Both the position numbers and the translations under genes were made by a program. This document shows, in pieces, positions 48,816 to 58,516 of a stretch of DNA of 64,000 bases. Location: NCBI RefSeq assembly GCF_003053845.1, contig NZ_QAYG01000002.1, forward strand, positions 248,001 through 312,000, written 5' to 3'. The notes beneath the pieces were generated by a model. The model did no database searches. It was not told the DNA's origin and saw only the letters and a list, made by a program, of their open reading frames with translations. Position 1 is the stretch's first letter; each line of letters opens with the position of its first letter. The DNA is from Breoghania corrubedonensis. Lineage in GTDB: Bacteria > Pseudomonadota > Alphaproteobacteria > Rhizobiales > Stappiaceae.

Positions 48816-49190
48816 TTACTTCAGCTCGACGCTCGCGCCGGCTTCCTCGAGCTTCTTCTTCAGCTCGGCAGCCTCGTCCTTGGACACGGCTTCCTTGACG
48901 GTCTTCGGAGCACCCTCGACCAGGTCCTTGGCTTCCTTCAGGCCAAGACCGGTGATGGCGCGGACTTCCTTGATGACGTTGATCTTCTTGTCGCCGGCTG
49001 CGGTCAGCACGACGTCGAACTCCGTCTTCTCTTCCTCGACCGGTGCAGCGGCGGCACCGCCGGCGGCGGCAACCGCGACCGGAGCGGCAGCGGAAACGCC
49101 CCACTTCTCTTCGAGCATCTTGGAGAGCTCGGCGGCCTCCATGACAGTCAGGGCGGACAGGTCTTCAACGATCTTTTCGAGATCAGCCAT
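48816..49190 (-). CDS. rplL: 50S ribosomal protein L7/L12
   Basis: 124 residues. The N-terminal dimerisation region ([30 protein letters not shown]), an Ala/Gly/Val hinge and the C-terminal [41 protein letters not shown] factor-binding domain are all present. Stalk protein that recruits translational GTPases. Confidence 0.98.
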   Translation of the reverse strand: MADLEKIVEDLSALTVMEAAELSKMLEEKWGVSAAAPVAVAAAGGAAAAPVEEEKTEFDVVLTAAGDKKINVIKEVRAITGLGLKEAKDLVEGAPKTVKEAVSKDEAAELKKKLEEAGASVELK

Positions 49191-49250
49191 TTTTCTAACC
49201 TTCGTATTCGAACCGTATCGGTTTCGGTGTGTTTCAAGCAGTCGCGTGTC

Positions 49251-49769
49251 TTACGCGGCTTCGTCCTTCTTGGCGTAAGCGCCGATGACGCGGGCAACCT
49301 GCCCGGCCGGAGCACTCAGAACCTGCGCGATGCGCGTTGCCGGCGTCTGGACCATGCCGACGATCTTGGCGCGCAGCTCATCGAGCGACGGCATCGTGGC
49401 AAGCGCCTTGACCCCATCCGCATCGAGGTTTGTGGAGCCGAGAGCTCCGCCCAGGACAACGAGCTTTTCGTTCCCCTTGACGAAGTCCATCACGGCCTTG
49501 GGGGCAGCGACCGGATCGCCCGAATAGGCGATGACGGTCGGACCCTGGAACAGGTCCGCGATGTGTTCGGCGTCCGTGCCTTGAAGGGCAAGCTTGGCAA
49601 GACGGTTTTTCGCGACCTTTACAGATCCGCCGGCCTCACGGACCTTCGCACGCAGCGAAGTCATGTCCGCGACCGAGAGACCCGCATAGTGGGCCACGAC
49701 GACAACACCCGCGTCCGCGAACACGGTGTTGAGCGCCGCTACGGCTTCGCGCTTTTCCGCTCTATCCAC
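49251..49769 (-). CDS. rplJ: 50S ribosomal protein L10
   Basis: 172 residues from a GTG at 49769 with GGAG upstream, giving (M)[16 protein letters not shown], the conserved start; an upstream ATG would add 20 poorly fitting residues. [18 protein letters not shown] and [10 protein letters not shown] close typical L10 features. It anchors the L7/L12 stalk. Preceded by a long leader. Confidence 0.96.
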   Translation of the reverse strand: MDRAEKREAVAALNTVFADAGVVVVAHYAGLSVADMTSLRAKVREAGGSVKVAKNRLAKLALQGTDAEHIADLFQGPTVIAYSGDPVAAPKAVMDFVKGNEKLVVLGGALGSTNLDADGVKALATMPSLDELRAKIVGMVQTPATRIAQVLSAPAGQVARVIGAYAKKDEAA

Positions 49770-50156
49770 TTGCCTTCTCCACTTGGCGAACGACAACGCG
49801 TCGTCCGCCGGTTGGCTTTGCCGCTCCAAAGGGTTTCCCCTTCTCGAGCGACGCTCAGGGTTCCTGCCCCCTCACGCACGCTCGCAAGGAGCGCGGCAAG
49901 GCCTACGGTTCGAACCGGGCGGCCATTCGGCCGGAATGTCGGTTCTAACCCGTCTATGCAGGCCCGGATGGCTTAGACCGGACCCTTTCGGGCCCGACAC
50001 CTGCAGTCTCGGACAGGACCGGCCGGCAAGAGGCAGCAAGACCTCCTGACAGCCGCATCCCGCCGGGTCGCCCCGGCGGGAATTCTCTCGCCACCCGCAA
50101 CGGGTGGATACGATGCCCGGCACCCTTCAGGGGCACCGCGCGATCAGGTTACCCGA
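49770..50156 (-). promoter_or_regulatory. Leader between rplA and rplJ with a GC-rich hairpin
   Basis: 387 bp, no gene. CCCGCCGGG-TCGC-CCCGGCGGG (50059-50080) is a perfect 9-bp stem. In other bacteria the rplJ leader folds into an L10(L12)4-binding autoregulatory RNA and often has its own promoter; the position fits, but I cannot verify the kink-turn by eye. Confidence 0.5.
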
Positions 50157-50855
50157 TCAGGCACCCGTGACCGTCGACGGGTCGAGCTTGATGCCCGGGC
50201 CCATGGTCGAGGTCAGCGCGATGCGCTTCAGGTAGTTGCCCTTGGCGCCCGACGGCTTGGCCTTGATCACCGCGTCGGTGAAGGCCTTGATGTTCTCTTT
50301 CAGCTTGGCCTCGTCAAACGACACCTTGCCGACGCCAGCGTGAACGATACCGGCCTTCTCGACACGGAACTGGACCGCACCGCCCTTGGCGTCGTTGACG
50401 GCCGAGGTCACGTCCGGGGTCACCGTGCCAACCTTCGGGTTCGGCATCAGGCCGCGGGGGCCGAGAACCTTGCCGAGACGGCCGACCAGCGGCATCATGT
50501 CGGGCGTCGCGATGCAGCGGTCGAAATCGATCGTCCCGCCCTGTACCTGCTCCACCAGATCCTCCGCACCGACGATGTCAGCGCCGGCCTTCTTGGCTTC
50601 TTCCGCCTTGTCGCCGCGCGCAAACACCGCGACGCGCACCGACTTGCCGGTGCCGTTGGGAAGGACGCACACGCCACGGACCATCTGGTCGGCATGGCGC
50701 GGGTCGACACCGAGGTTCATCGCGATTTCGACGGTCTCGTCGAACTTCGCCTTGGCCCGGTCCTTGATCAGCGTCACGGCCTCGTCGAGGGCGTAAAGCT
50801 TGTTGCGGTCGATACCGTCGCGGCTTGCGGCCGTGCGCTTTCCGATCTTCGCCAT
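50157..50855 (-). CDS. rplA: 50S ribosomal protein L1
   Basis: 232 residues. [27 protein letters not shown] and [28 protein letters not shown] are typical. It forms the mobile L1 stalk at the E site. In E. coli it represses the L11 operon. It follows rplK by five bases. Confidence 0.98.
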   Translation of the reverse strand: MAKIGKRTAASRDGIDRNKLYALDEAVTLIKDRAKAKFDETVEIAMNLGVDPRHADQMVRGVCVLPNGTGKSVRVAVFARGDKAEEAKKAGADIVGAEDLVEQVQGGTIDFDRCIATPDMMPLVGRLGKVLGPRGLMPNPKVGTVTPDVTSAVNDAKGGAVQFRVEKAGIVHAGVGKVSFDEAKLKENIKAFTDAVIKAKPSGAKGNYLKRIALTSTMGPGIKLDPSTVTGA

Positions 50856-50860
50856 GGTCT

Positions 50861-51289
50861 TTACCCCTGAACCTCGAGGCCCATCGAACGGGCGGAACCC
50901 TCGACCATCCGCATGGCGGCGTCGATATCGGTGGCGTTCAGATCCTTCATCTTCGCTTCCGCGATTTCACGGACCTGGTCGCGGGAAACGGATCCTGCGA
51001 CGCTCTGACCGGGCGTCTTGGAACCCTTCGCGAGCTTCGCGGCCTTCTTCAGGAAGAAGGACACCGGCGGCGTCTTGATCTCGAACGTGAAGGACTTGTC
51101 CGTGAAGAACGTGATCACGGTCGGGCACGGCGCGCCCTTTTCCAGGTCCTGCGTCTGAGCGTTGAACGCCTTGCAGAATTCCATGATGTTCAGGCCGCGC
51201 TGACCCAGCGCCGGACCGATCGGCGGGGACGGCGTCGCCGAACCCGCAGGCACCTGAAGCTTCAGGGACCCTTGAACTTTCTTCGCCAT
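50861..51289 (-). CDS. rplK: 50S ribosomal protein L11
   Basis: 142 residues, standard length. [35 protein letters not shown] and the C-terminal [13 protein letters not shown] motif ([20 protein letters not shown]) are diagnostic. It forms the GTPase-associated centre with 23S rRNA and L10. Confidence 0.98.
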   Translation of the reverse strand: MAKKVQGSLKLQVPAGSATPSPPIGPALGQRGLNIMEFCKAFNAQTQDLEKGAPCPTVITFFTDKSFTFEIKTPPVSFFLKKAAKLAKGSKTPGQSVAGSVSRDQVREIAEAKMKDLNATDIDAAMRMVEGSARSMGLEVQG

Positions 51290-51413
51290 GTGGCTCTCCT
51301 AATCGTGTTGGCCGGACCATCCGGCACCAGAGAGGTGGTGGTAGGGCCGCTTGTGCGAGGCGTTCGCCTTCAAGCCGCCTTCCACCGACGTCCCTGTCGA
51401 CAGGCTCAAACAG

Positions 51414-51944
51414 TCAGAGCTTGTCGACCTGGGCGTATTCGAGCTCGACCGGGGTCGCCCGGCCGAAAATGGACACCGCGACCTTGAGCCGCGCGCGCTC
51501 CTCGTCGACTTCCTCGACAAGACCGTTGAACGAGGCGAAGGGTCCGTCGGACACCCGCACCTGCTCGCCAACCTCGAACGAGATCGACGGCTTGGGCCGG
51601 TCGACACCTTCCTGCACCTGGTGCAGGATGCGGTGCGCCTCGGCCTCGGAAATCGGCATCGGGCGATTGTCGGCGCCGAGGAACCCGGTTACGCGCGGCG
51701 TGTTCTTGATGAGATGATACGCGTCGTCCGTCATCTCCATCTTCACCAGCACGTAGCCGGGAAAGAACTTGCGCTCCGCGTCGACCTTGCGGCCGCGACG
51801 CACTTCCACGACCTTTTCGGTCGGGACGAGAATTTCCTCAAAAAGATCGCCAAGCCCGTTCGACTCAGCCTTTTCCCGAATCGATTCGGCAACTTTCTTC
51901 TCGAAATTCGAATAGGCGTGGACGATGTACCAGCGCTTGGTCAT
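51414..51944 (-). CDS. nusG: Transcription termination/antitermination factor NusG
   Basis: 176 residues. An NGN domain begins [20 protein letters not shown], and a C-terminal KOW domain contains [24 protein letters not shown]. It binds RNA polymerase and connects to Rho or S10. It follows secE by 42 bp, the canonical pair. Confidence 0.97.
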   Translation of the reverse strand: MTKRWYIVHAYSNFEKKVAESIREKAESNGLGDLFEEILVPTEKVVEVRRGRKVDAERKFFPGYVLVKMEMTDDAYHLIKNTPRVTGFLGADNRPMPISEAEAHRILHQVQEGVDRPKPSISFEVGEQVRVSDGPFASFNGLVEEVDEERARLKVAVSIFGRATPVELEYAQVDKL

Positions 51945-51986
51945 GTGACCCCAGTCCGCATCATTTGATATCTTGAGAGGCTCGGA

Positions 51987-52184
51987 TCAAAAGCCCAAAC
52001 CGAGAAGGAGCTTCACGCCCTCGGCCATAAGCTGGTCCGTGAGCAGAAAGAAGATCGAGGCGATCGCAACCATGATGAACACCATCACGGTCGTTACCGC
52101 GGTCTCGCGCCGCGTAGGCCATGAGACCTTCGCAACCTCCTGACGCGTCTGCTGGAGGAAGGTAAAAGGATTGTTTTTTGCCAT
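51987..52184 (-). CDS. secE: Protein translocase subunit SecE
   Basis: 65 residues, the short single-span form. NPFTFLQQTRQEVAKVSWPTRRETAVTTVMVFIMVAIASIFFLLTDQL contains the amphipathic helix with the conserved VSWPTRRE followed by one membrane segment. Partner of the SecY encoded in this window. Confidence 0.96.
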   Translation of the reverse strand: MAKNNPFTFLQQTRQEVAKVSWPTRRETAVTTVMVFIMVAIASIFFLLTDQLMAEGVKLLLGLGF

Positions 52185-52462
52185 TCCGCCTGTGGCCGCC
52201 TGTGGCCTGCTTCAGCTCGACACCGCGTCAAGAACTCCGCGAGCGCCCGCCTCAATTCGTGTTTCAGATCGACCGCCCGCCCTTTGGGACATCGGCGCCG
52301 CATGGCGCCCGACCGGCAGATCCTGTTTGCGGCCGGCGCGAAGGCGAATCACACCTCCCGACGCGGCCGTATAAACGGCATATAGGCGCGCGGAAAGATC
52401 CGCACGCCATTGCCTGCTGCGCATTACTTATAGCCGACGAACCGATTCCACAAGAGCGAAAC

Positions 52463-52538
52463 TGGCAGGGGCGGAGGGACTCGAACCCACGACCTGCGGT
52501 TTTGGAGACCGCTGCTCTACCAACTGAGCTACACCCCT
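52463..52538 (-). tRNA. trnW: tRNA-Trp (CCA)
   Basis: 76 nt with an encoded 3' CCA. The acceptor stem AGGGGTG pairs with CGCCCCT (one G-U), the anticodon loop CTCCAAA gives anticodon CCA, and GGTTCGAGTCC is the T arm. It lies between tuf and secE, a typical alphaproteobacterial position. Confidence 0.96.
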
Positions 52539-52692
52539 ACTGGCTTTGAACCCTTAAGGTCGCAGCCCATTATCACGTTTCTTGCGGCCGATCCAGCGAC
52601 CCCGACATCACCGCCAGAAGCCGGATCGCGTCGGATGTAACCCCGTTTGCCGGGATTGGCAAGCGCGGCCCGAAAGCCGCGCCAACCGGAAC

Positions 52693-53883
<1,191 letters not shown>

Positions 53884-54061
53884 CGACGTCGCTCTCTGCT
53901 CGTTTGTTCGCGGCGCAAGCCCGCGGTCTTCAATTCCAGGCACGGCCGGAGGCGGCGACACCGCGCCACCCGGCGATGGATCAGAACACGGGACAGACCT
54001 CACCACATGGATCTCTCCATATGGGGTCGCCTGGCGGCTTGTAGAAGGTCTGCTCGAAGGT

Positions 54062-54135
54062 TGGAGCGGGTGAAGGGAATCGAACCCTCGTCATCAGCTT
54101 GGAAGGCTGTTGCTCTACCATTGAGCTACACCCGC
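54062..54135 (-). tRNA. trnG: tRNA-Gly (TCC)
   Basis: 74 nt with an encoded CCA. GCGGGTG pairs with CACCCGC; the anticodon loop CTTCCAA gives anticodon TCC, reading GGA. It is 178 bp upstream of tufB. Confidence 0.96.
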
Positions 54136-54159
54136 GCTCTCGAGCCTAACGAGGTGCGA

Positions 54160-54244
54160 TGGTGGAGGAGGTTGGATTCGAACCAACGTAGGCAAAGCCA
54201 ACGGATTTACAGTCCGTCCCCTTTAACCACTCGGGCACTCCTCC
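54160..54244 (-). tRNA. trnY: tRNA-Tyr (GTA)
   Basis: 85 nt, class II with a long variable arm and an encoded CCA. GGAGGAG pairs with CTCCTCC; the anticodon loop CTGTAAA gives GTA. It precedes tRNA-Gly by 24 bp and is the first gene of the tRNA-tuf-sec transcription unit. Confidence 0.96.
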
Positions 54245-54768
54245 GTTTTCGCACCCGGTAGCCATAAAGCCTACAGGATCGCCAAACAGAAACACCCCGC
54301 CGCCACGAGCTTCCCAAGGACCTAAGTCCGTAGAACCCGGGAGGCGGTGAATCCCGTGGCGCGTGTTATGGCGATGTCGTCCCGGAGTGTCAACGGGCGA
54401 TTGGACAAGAATGTCGTTTCTATCCACGGCTTATCGCTCCGCCGCGACCCCAGCTGCGGGAAACGCCCGCACACACCGGCCCGCGAACAGCGAAAGCCTG
54501 CCGCCGCATGGCTTTTTCGCCCTCACCCGCCACAGCCCGACCGCTGGAAAATGCCCATGTGCGTACCGGAAGGGACGGTTTTCGTTTCTGGGGAAAAGAC
54601 CCGCGCCGTGCGCGCCGCCGCTTTTTCCGCTCGACATCTCCGTCTCCGCGCGTCCGTCTCCGCGCGCGCCCGCGCCTTGTTTCGCGATCGTGCGGTCGGG
54701 CGCGCGCTTGCGCAAATGCGTTGCCAAGTCCCTTGCGCCATGGAGCGCCTCTGGCTAAGGCTTTCGCC
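54245..54768. other. Gap between tRNA-Tyr and rlmB
   Basis: 524 bp. It contains the probable sigma70 promoter of the tRNA-tuf operon (54365-54393). The right half is GC-rich and could carry the rlmB promoter or an N-terminal extension of rlmB, since the frame is open upstream to about 54508. No separate gene is supported. Confidence 0.5.
54365..54393 (-). promoter_or_regulatory. Probable sigma70 promoter of the tRNA-Tyr-Gly-tufB operon
   Basis: On the minus strand TTGACA (complement of 54388-54393) is followed after exactly 17 bases by CATAAC (complement of 54365-54370). The -35 box is perfect consensus. Transcription would begin at about 54358, roughly 115 bp before tRNA-Tyr. Confidence 0.75.
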
Positions 54769-55596
54769 ATGACAAAGCCCCCCGAGAAACCGCCTGCAAA
54801 GCCCGGCGGCAAGCCGCCCGTCGCCCGCAAGTCGAACCGCCGCCCGCGCCCGGGCGCCCCGCGGCGCGGGCGCGATGAACCTTCGGGCGGACCGCTTTTC
54901 CTGTACGGGCTGCACACGGTGGAGGCGGCGTTCGCCAACCCAGACCGCAAGCGCCATCGCCTCGTCGCCACGCGCAACGCGCTGGCCCGGCTTCAGGAGC
55001 GCGGCGTGAATGTGGATGTTCCGGTCGATCTCGTCGACCCGCGCTCCATCGCCCGCCAGCTTCCCCGCGACGCGGTTCACCAGGGCGTGTTGCTGCAGGC
55101 CGATCCCCTGCCCGCCTATGACCTGAAGTCGCTGGGCGATGCGCGCCTTGTGCTGGCGCTCGACCAGGTGACCGATCCGCACAATGTGGGGGCCATTCTG
55201 CGTTCCGCCGTGGCGCTGGCCGCCGACGCGGTGGTGACGACGCATCGTCATGCGCCAGAGGAAGGCGCGGTACTGGCGAAATCGGCCTCCGGCGCGCTCG
55301 ATCTCGTGCGGCATCTCAAGGTCGCGAACATGGCGCGCTTCATGGCGGAGGCCGGCGAGGCCGGGTTCACCCGCGTCGCGCTCGACAGCGACGGCCCGGC
55401 GAGGCTTGAAGATACGGACCTCGGCGAAAAGCTGATTCTGGTGCTGGGCGCGGAGGGCAAGGGCGTGCGCCAGGGTGTGCGCGAGGCCTGCGACACGCTT
55501 GCCCGTCTCGACATGCCGGGCAAGATCCGCTCGCTCAACGTTTCCAACGCCGCCGTGCTTTCTCTCTATATAGCGCGCGCCAAGCTCGGACTGTGA
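54769..55596 (+). CDS. rlmB: TrmH/SpoU-family 23S rRNA (guanosine-2'-O-)-methyltransferase RlmB
   Basis: 275 residues from the ATG at 54769. A basic, Pro/Arg-rich N-terminus of about 40 residues precedes the substrate-binding domain (PLFLYGLHTVEAAF). The SPOUT catalytic domain follows, with DQVTDPHNVGAILRSAVALAADAVV, ILVLGAEGKGVRQGVREACD and SLNVSNAAVLSLYIA, which form the knot. RlmB methylates G2251 in the P loop of 23S rRNA. Confidence 0.93.
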   Translation: MTKPPEKPPAKPGGKPPVARKSNRRPRPGAPRRGRDEPSGGPLFLYGLHTVEAAFANPDRKRHRLVATRNALARLQERGVNVDVPVDLVDPRSIARQLPRDAVHQGVLLQADPLPAYDLKSLGDARLVLALDQVTDPHNVGAILRSAVALAADAVVTTHRHAPEEGAVLAKSASGALDLVRHLKVANMARFMAEAGEAGFTRVALDSDGPARLEDTDLGEKLILVLGAEGKGVRQGVREACDTLARLDMPGKIRSLNVSNAAVLSLYIARAKLGL

Positions 55597-55618
55597 CCCG
55601 AGCCGGCGCGCGCGACGC

Positions 55619-56140
55619 TCAGCGGCAGCGCCGATACTTGCCCGAATAGGCGAGATAGCGCCCGGTGCGGGGATTGAAGCTCTTGTACTTCGACGCGCAG
55701 TAGGCATACCAGTCCGGCGTGCCCGGCGCCGGACGGCCGCGATAATAATAACCGCGCGGCGGCACAGCAGGCCGGCCGTAATAGACGGGACCGCGATAAT
55801 AGGGCCCCGGCCGATAGCCGTAATACCCGTAAGGCACGCCGACACCGCCGCTGCCGAACCAGAACGACAATCCCGGCCGATAGTGCCGCTGCCGCCAATA
55901 CCTGTCGCGCCCGCGCCAATGCCTGTCGCGCCAGTGACGGTCGCGCCAATGACGGTGACGCCAGTTCCTGTAGTGGACGCTTGTGGGCGCCAGAACGCCG
56001 GTCCCGGCCAGCACGGCGGCCTGTGTCGCGGCGGGTGCCGCGGCATGCGTCGGCATGGCGGCGGCCGGCTCCGCGCTGAACCACATCAGCGCCAGCAGAC
56101 AGGCAAGCGCCCCGAAAACGGCTTTGAACGTAAGAGCCAT
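55619..56140 (-). CDS. BA14K-like secreted protein with Trp-Arg repeats
   Basis: 173 residues from the ATG at 56140 (AGAGGAAAAGG upstream). A signal peptide ends near AEPAAA (about residue 28). A central region of repeated HWRDR/HWRGR units is followed by a Tyr/Gly/Pro-rich stretch. The C-terminal PDWYAYCASKYKSFNPRTGRYLAYSGKYRRC matches the BA14K pattern of Brucella and rhizobia, with two cysteines. The family is implicated in envelope or lectin-like functions; the role here is unknown. It converges on rlmB (22 bp apart). Confidence 0.8.
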   Translation of the reverse strand: MALTFKAVFGALACLLALMWFSAEPAAAMPTHAAAPAATQAAVLAGTGVLAPTSVHYRNWRHRHWRDRHWRDRHWRGRDRYWRQRHYRPGLSFWFGSGGVGVPYGYYGYRPGPYYRGPVYYGRPAVPPRGYYYRGRPAPGTPDWYAYCASKYKSFNPRTGRYLAYSGKYRRCR

Positions 56141-56681
56141 GGCCTTTTCCTCTGGTGAACCCGGGCGTGCCGAGCAGAGCGAACGCGGCACCGGCGCCGC
56201 TGGCGGACACCGCCGCGACAGCCAGAAACGACACATCCCGAAAAACCCGAGCCTGCCCACGAAAAACGGCGAAACCCGGGCATTTCAGCTTCGCGCATTC
56301 CAGCACTCCAACGCAAGACAAACGCCCTGCCCGCCCGAGCGTTCCCCCCTCCAATCGGTTCCCATTCCGGCCCCAATTTGGCATTGCCGTATGTTGCGCC
56401 GGCATTTGCGTGGCGCCCCCTGAAACGAATAAGCCCGCTTGGCACCGGCGCCCCACAGGTGCTCACGCCCGGCCATCACGCTTCGTCCTCGCACGATCTG
56501 GCCCGTGCGGGCGCCGCGCAGGACTTGGCGCCAACCACGACGAGAGGGCGCTCACACCCACGAGGGCGCGCTTGCCTGTGGCAAAGCGGATTTAGCGGGA
56601 TGCAACGCGGCGCACCTTGTGCTAAGGGAGCGTCGAAATCGAAGAGCCGAAGGCCATTCCCCGCCTTTCGCACGCTCTCGG
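56141..56681. other. Gap between the BA14K gene and tRNA-Thr
   Basis: 541 bp. The promoters of the BA14K gene (minus) and of tRNA-Thr (plus) should be here. I see no gene, clear hairpin or repeat. Confidence 0.4.
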
Positions 56682-56757
<76 letters not shown>

Positions 56758-56804
56758 ATCATTTCAATGACTTAGCCGAAATCCGATGCGAACGAAATGA
56801 GAAC

Positions 56805-56846
56805 GTGAGACGGTCTCACGTCTCACGTGAGACATTTTGGTCTCAC
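56805..56846. repeat. Five copies of GTGAGAC/GTCTCAC in alternating orientation
   Basis: GTGAGAC at 56805 and 56827; its reverse complement GTCTCAC at 56813, 56820 and 56840. The first two form a perfect dyad with one central base (56805-56819). The array begins 48 bp after tRNA-Thr and 88 bp before an AT-rich orphan gene. It could be a recombinase-arm or repressor array. Confidence 0.75.
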
Positions 56847-56933
56847 AATGTTCCAACCGGGTCAAACAACGCGAAATGAACTGAGCGCTGCCAGTCCCTA
56901 TATTGGCTGAGAACACATCGGCGGAGCAATTTA

Positions 56934-57401
56934 GTGCGCAACCCAATTAATGCTTTTTTGGTACGGCGACGCGAGCAAAGATGCATAAGCAATGCTCGCG
57001 CGCAGATTGAAAAAATAGAGGCACATTATCGCCCCAAACTCGCTGAGCTTCGTCGCCCCCCATGGGACGAATATCACCAGTTGATGGCCGAGTATATGGA
57101 TGAAATAGACATAAAGCAGGGTAAAATCGATAAAATTAAGACTACCAGAAGAATAATTCTTGCGGAAAAATTTGATATACCGATTCCCAAACAACCAAGT
57201 GAAATGGAAGATAATGAATATTGGGAGCATTCAAAATTTTATGGGCATGTTCTCTCATTGGAAGGACACAAAAAGCTGAGACACGAAATAATCCGCGAAC
57301 GCGAAATTTTTTGGTGGCCTATCCTTGTATGGCTTCCAATCTCTGTAAGCCTCTTTAGCCTCGCATTGTCAATTATATCGCTTTTCTTCACCCGTTCATA
57401 A
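56934..57401 (+). CDS. AT-rich orphan, C-terminal membrane protein of unknown function
   Basis: 155 residues from a GTG with GGAG upstream. No family is recognised. Residues 1-110 are charged and predominantly helical, with likely coiled-coil character (NARAQIEKIEAHYRPKLAELRR, MDEIDIKQGKIDKIKT). Residues about 127-152 (WWPILVWLPISVSLFSLALSIISLFF) form a membrane segment ending near the C-terminus, so the protein should be tail-anchored with its bulk in the cytosol. Its base composition and codons (AAA, ATA, AAT) differ from every other gene in the window, which is strong evidence of recent acquisition next to tRNA-Thr. Confidence 0.75.
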   Translation: MRNPINAFLVRRREQRCISNARAQIEKIEAHYRPKLAELRRPPWDEYHQLMAEYMDEIDIKQGKIDKIKTTRRIILAEKFDIPIPKQPSEMEDNEYWEHSKFYGHVLSLEGHKKLRHEIIREREIFWWPILVWLPISVSLFSLALSIISLFFTRS

Positions 57402-57412
57402 TCTGTGATGCT

Positions 57413-57700
57413 TCACCGCCCTCGCTCGGCCTCGATCCGCTCCACCGCCGCGCGCAGATATTTCAGGTCCGACCGCAGCTCCGTGAGCAACTGCACCTGG
57501 CTCACCCGGTCCACCTGCCGCTCACGCTCCGCCGTCTCGAGCGCGGCCAGCCTTCGCGCGTGATCCTCCAGCGTCGAATCGAACTTCTGCCAGCCGAGCG
57601 CCAGGCCGACGATCAGTCCGCCGATCGTGATGAGGTTGCCGACCGAGATATCCGGCCAGAACCAACAAGATCCAGCGCCTCTGCTCGTCGGCCATGCCAT
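57413..57700 (-). CDS. Small membrane/coiled-coil protein, possibly phage-derived
   Basis: 95 residues from the ATG at 57700. One hydrophobic segment (about residues 17-37, NLITIGGLIVGLALGW) is followed by a coiled-coil (ARRLAALETAERERQVDRVSQ...YLRAAVERIEAE). This layout resembles phage lysis accessory proteins or small scaffold proteins, but there is no diagnostic motif and no lysozyme nearby. It is 18 bp downstream of another small membrane gene, so the two are likely co-transcribed. It converges on the AT-rich orphan. Confidence 0.6.
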   Translation of the reverse strand: MAWPTSRGAGSCWFWPDISVGNLITIGGLIVGLALGWQKFDSTLEDHARRLAALETAERERQVDRVSQVQLLTELRSDLKYLRAAVERIEAERGR

Positions 57701-57718
57701 GCCCCTTGAGACTGCCCG

Positions 57719-58072
57719 TCAGGCCCTACCGTTGCGCTTTTCCTGGCTGCGCTGCCAGATGGTGACGCCGAGCACAGACGCCCCGAAGCCGAGATAGGTG
57801 GACAGGTAGCCTCCGATCTGGCCGACCGCGTTGATCGGGCTTTCCGCAGAAGCGATCGCATAGACGAAAGCGGCGCCCAGAGCCGACCAGACCAGCCCGA
57901 ACCAGCCCTGGCCCGATGCCGGAAAACGCTCCGCTGAGGCGCGGTGGCGGGTTTCCGGCCGGCTGGCCGCGGTGCTCTGGGGGATGACGGGAGGGCGCCG
58001 GCCCTTGCCCGGGGGATGGGGGCCGCGCGCATTGCGCTGACCATTCGTGAAATTTACGCTAGGATAACCCAT
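57719..58072 (-). CDS. Small two-span membrane protein, possibly holin-like
   Basis: 117 residues from the ATG at 58072, or fewer if a later start is used. The first 55 residues are Pro/Arg-rich and look disordered. Two hydrophobic spans follow: WFGLVWSALGAAFVYAIAS and YLSTYLGFGASVLGVTIW, then a charged tail RSQEKRNGRA. Small size, two spans and a neighbouring membrane/coiled-coil gene are compatible with a holin-like module, but this is only a guess. The start is only 20 bp from a divergent gene. Confidence 0.55.
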   Translation of the reverse strand: MGYPSVNFTNGQRNARGPHPPGKGRRPPVIPQSTAASRPETRHRASAERFPASGQGWFGLVWSALGAAFVYAIASAESPINAVGQIGGYLSTYLGFGASVLGVTIWQRSQEKRNGRA

Positions 58073-58092
58073 CCGTCACGGGAGGGTGCGCG

Positions 58093-58359
58093 ATGGACAC
58101 GGGACCGGCCGACAAGCAGATCGCACTTTCGGATCTGACGCGCACGCAGCTGAACGTGCTGGCGTCCCTGCGCGAGCGGCCACTCTGGCGCGTGCGCAAT
58201 GGCTGGCGGCATCAGGGCGAGAGCCACCATGTTTCGCTGGCAACGGGAACGAGCCTCCTGCGTTTGCGCCTCGTCGAACAGATCGCCGGCAGCCTGCGGC
58301 TCACCCCGCTTGGCCGGCTGCTCGCCGAGGAAGCGCAGCGAAACGGCGAAAGCGCGTGA
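58093..58359 (+). CDS. Small winged-helix-like protein of unknown function
   Basis: 88 residues; GGGAGGG precedes the ATG. The pattern ALSDLTRTQLNVLASLRERPLWRV then SLATGTSLLRLRLVEQIAGSLRLTPLGRLLAEEA resembles a winged helix (helix, recognition helix, two-strand wing, ending TPLGRLLAEE as in MarR/PadR-type proteins), but without a family match. It is divergent from the small membrane pair with only 20 bp between starts. Confidence 0.55.
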   Translation: MDTGPADKQIALSDLTRTQLNVLASLRERPLWRVRNGWRHQGESHHVSLATGTSLLRLRLVEQIAGSLRLTPLGRLLAEEAQRNGESA

Positions 58360-58447
58360 AAAAGCTGCAACAGGCCGGCGCCCGAAGCAGCTTGCAACGG
58401 CAGACAGCGCAACGCCGCGCGAAGGCGGCCCGCACGCATGCGCCGGT

Positions 58448-58516
58448 CTCGCGCCCTGTCTCTCACGCGCCCTGGCTCTCACACGTCCTGGCCTTCACGC
58501 GCCCTGGCCTTCACAC
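58448..58516. repeat. About 16-bp tandem repeat, four imperfect copies
   Basis: Units such as CTCACGCGCCCTGGCT, CTCACACGTCCTGGCC and TTCACGCGCCCTGGCC follow each other. The array ends at the stop codon of the exchanger gene (58511), so the final copy overlaps its 3' end. It is probably a slippage product. Confidence 0.7.

Noticed and set aside
53884-54006. 41-codon N-terminal extension of tufB
   Set aside because: The other tuf copy has no matching sequence and EF-Tu starts at [11 protein letters not shown].
54508-54768. N-terminal extension of rlmB by 87 codons
   Set aside because: The extension is low-complexity Arg/Pro/Ser sequence, and the ATG at 54769 gives a normal RlmB length.
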